Origin: Bryobacterales bacterium
GTDB taxonomy: Bacteria; Acidobacteriota; Terriglobia; Bryobacterales; Bryobacteraceae
NCBI GenBank assembly: GCA_025353235.1
Contig: JANXQZ010000515.1
Location: 1 to 7,838, forward strand
Direction: 5' to 3'
DNA: 7,838 nucleotides
The notes below the pieces were generated by a model, which was not told where the DNA came from, made no database searches, and saw only the letters and a program-made list of their open reading frames with translations. The position numbers and the translations under genes were made by a program. This document shows, piece by piece, positions 6,612-7,838 of the stretch (positions are counted from its first letter, which is position 1; every line of letters starts with the position of its first letter).

Positions 6612-7126
6612 ACATCGTCTTGCTTTATCTAATCCTGCTGAAGGCCACCCTGACATCCTTCAGCGGGCTCGGCTCGTTGCCCGTTCTTCGCGCCGATCTG
6701 GTGGTTCGGTACCGCGTCTTAACCGACCGTCAACTGAACACCGCCGTGGCGGCCGGCAGGCTCGGACCCGGACCCCTGGGAAATTACGTTGTGAGCGTAG
6801 GTTATCTCGCAGGGGGCATCGGCGGCGCATGCGCGGGTTGGCTGGCCATGATTACTCCAGCCTTCGTAGTCATCCTGCTGATTCGGTTCATTGGAGCGCG
6901 GGCCGAACACCCCCGCGCTAAGGCCGCTGTTCGCGCAGTGATCCTGGCCGGGGCCGGATTGCTCCTCTCCGCTGCTTTGCCGCTAGGGAAAGACGCTATT
7001 ACCGGCTCGCTGCCAGCCAGCCTCGCCGGTGCTAGTTTCTTGGCGACGCTATCCGCGCGCATCGATATGCTTTGGATCGTCACTGCCGCAGCTCTGGCCG
7101 GCGTCTTTGCGTATGCGTTTTTCTGA
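6608..7126 (+). CDS. chrA: Chromate transporter family protein, C-terminal half (short-chain ChrA)
   Basis: A 172-residue membrane protein, the second ChrA domain. It begins at ATG 6608, 7 nt after AGGA, inside the end of the preceding gene. The repeat architecture mirrors the first half: an N-terminal helix with SGLGSLPVL (residues 19-27), a VLTDRQLNTAVAAGRLGPGPLG block (37-58) matching the usual 'W-x-T-x-x-x-F-x-D-x-x-x-x-x-PGP' region, then hydrophobic segments at about 62-95, 108-125 and 153-171. The second half usually carries 'GPVAQ' where this one has GPLGN. The protein is short of the longest family members but normal for a split transporter half, and it should assemble with the upstream product. 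The gene ends in TGA shortly before the zinc-ribbon gene. Confidence 0.85.
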   Translation: MNIVLLYLILLKATLTSFSGLGSLPVLRADLVVRYRVLTDRQLNTAVAAGRLGPGPLGNYVVSVGYLAGGIGGACAGWLAMITPAFVVILLIRFIGARAEHPRAKAAVRAVILAGAGLLLSAALPLGKDAITGSLPASLAGASFLATLSARIDMLWIVTAAALAGVFAYAFF

Positions 7127-7148
7127 CTTTGCTATAGTGAGTGACACC

Positions 7149-7550
7149 GTGGAGCCATTCATTTCGGAAATCCGACTCGGAGACGTCGTTGACGACTACT
7201 GCATCAAGTGTCGCCGACTGACCAATCATTCCATCGTTTCACTGATGGACGGCAAGGCTGCAAAGGTACGTTGCCGCACGTGTTACAACGATCACGACTA
7301 TCGCTTTGAACAAGCACCGCCCACCAAAAAAGACTTGAAGAAAGCCGAGTTGTTCAAAGAGGTTCTATCGTCGCTGGCGTTAAATGCCCCAAATGTGAAT
7401 CGAGCAAGCATTATGTCATCAACAGGGGCAACTGTAGAATATATCAGTGTTGTAACTGCCGCGCTCAAACCTCGCTTACGGCTGGGACTATCTTTAATTC
7501 CACCAACATACAGCTCAGGTTATGGTTCCAGCTCATATATCTCATCGTGA
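7149..7550 (+). pseudogene. Zinc-ribbon hypothetical protein, C-terminus replaced by out-of-frame transposase sequence
   Basis: The open frame encodes 133 residues from GTG 7149; GTG 7137 is an alternative. Both sit just after a TATAGT box at 7133-7138, and neither has a good Shine-Dalgarno. Residues 1-77 look genuine: ISEIRLGDVVDDYC followed by a four-cysteine zinc ribbon (C18-x2-C21, C42-x2-C45), then a charged helix (KKDLKKAELFKEVLSSLA). I believe this resembles small acidobacterial zinc-ribbon proteins of unknown role, but cannot verify it. After about residue 77 the translation turns to low-information sequence rich in S, T and Y. The same DNA, read in another frame, encodes a convincing IS1595 transposase. 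The gene is therefore probably truncated at roughly 7370-7380 by an insertion or deletion. Its product may be a stable shortened protein. Confidence 0.65.
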
Positions 7551-7838
7551 CCACCAAAACTGGTATTTCAAACCTTGAACTCAAGCGAAAGGTTGGCGTC
7601 ACAGACACGACTCTTGGCAGAATGAGGGCCAAATTACAGCAAGTTATGTACGAACGAGAACTGGATACAAAGCTCAATACTCTGGTCCAGGTTGACGACT
7701 CCTATATGGGTGGCGAGCACCCTGGGGGAAAAGCCGGCCGGGGATCTGAGAACAAAATCCCCTTCATCGCTGCGGTCCAGATAAACGAAGCTGGTGGACC
7801 GGTTTATGTAAAGATAGAGCCGGTTAAAGCATTCAGCA
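7376..7838 (+). mobile_element. IS1595-family transposase, N-terminus absent and 3' end off the window
   Basis: Read in the frame of GTT 7379-7381, the sequence gives GVKCPKCESSKHYVINRGNC and then YQCCNCRAQTSLTAGTIF. This is the Zn-ribbon domain of IS1595 transposases (CPxC...CxxC). Next come a helical region (WFQLIYLIVTTKTGISNLELKRKVGV, then RMRAKLQQVM) and the start of the ISXO2-like DDE domain: VQVDDSYMGGEHPGGKAGRGSENK, with the first catalytic aspartate. The frame is open from 7310 to the window end, but no ATG, GTG or TTG exists between its upstream TGA (7307-7309) and the zinc ribbon. The usual 25-35 residues ahead of the CPxC motif are missing. The frame is -1 relative to the upstream zinc-ribbon gene. 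Codons such as AGA, ATA and TTA are more frequent than in the neighbours, as expected for a mobile gene. No terminal inverted repeat was identified. Confidence 0.85.

Noticed and set aside
7029..7148. N-terminal extension of the zinc-ribbon frame back to GTG 7029
   Set aside because: It overlaps the ChrA C-half in another frame and lacks family-like sequence. The GTG starts at 7137 or 7149 fit better.
7339..7383. RRW in the third frame just before GVKCPKC, resembling the IS1595 'RW..G..CP.C' motif
   Set aside because: That frame is closed by a TGA at about 7336-7338 and a TAA at 7382, and only a few residues match. Coincidence is more likely than a double frameshift.

Overview
The window looks like a chromosomal segment from an acidobacterium of the Solibacter/Bryobacterales kind. 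This is inferred from three things: the Oar-like outer-membrane receptor with an N-terminal carboxypeptidase-regulatory domain (a family greatly expanded in Acidobacteriota), the moderately high GC coding style, and a cloverleaf-like 'TGTGGGGCAG...' palindromic repeat of a type I associate with these genomes. No rRNA, tRNA or CRISPR array was seen.

Layout. Positions 1-1687 carry two minus-strand genes for paralogous AIM24-family proteins with N-terminal zinc ribbons. The second in transcription order is cut by the window edge, and its C-terminal part no longer matches its sister. Between them lies a 92-bp element with four hairpins nested in a large inverted repeat, ending against the Shine-Dalgarno sequence of the edge gene. 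A small hypothetical coiled-coil gene (1728-2129) diverges from the AIM24 pair and is followed by a 950-residue outer-membrane beta-barrel receptor (2176-5028). Convergent with the receptor is a lone HlyD/RND-type periplasmic adaptor gene (5037-6026, minus). Divergent from the adaptor is a two-gene chromate-transporter (ChrA) pair split into N and C halves with an ATGA overlap (6075-7126).

The right end holds a small zinc-ribbon gene (about 7149 onward). Its reading frame is interrupted near 7370-7380 by sequence encoding an IS1595-family transposase in another frame. The transposase has no start codon of its own in view and runs off the window.

The two ChrA halves very probably form one transporter. 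The adaptor has no efflux partner in view, and the receptor shows no metabolic link to its neighbours. I found no clear new defence or biosynthetic system. The best leads are the structured repeat with its internally compensated substitutions, the zinc-ribbon/AIM24 tandem pair with one divergent copy, and the zinc-ribbon/transposase junction.
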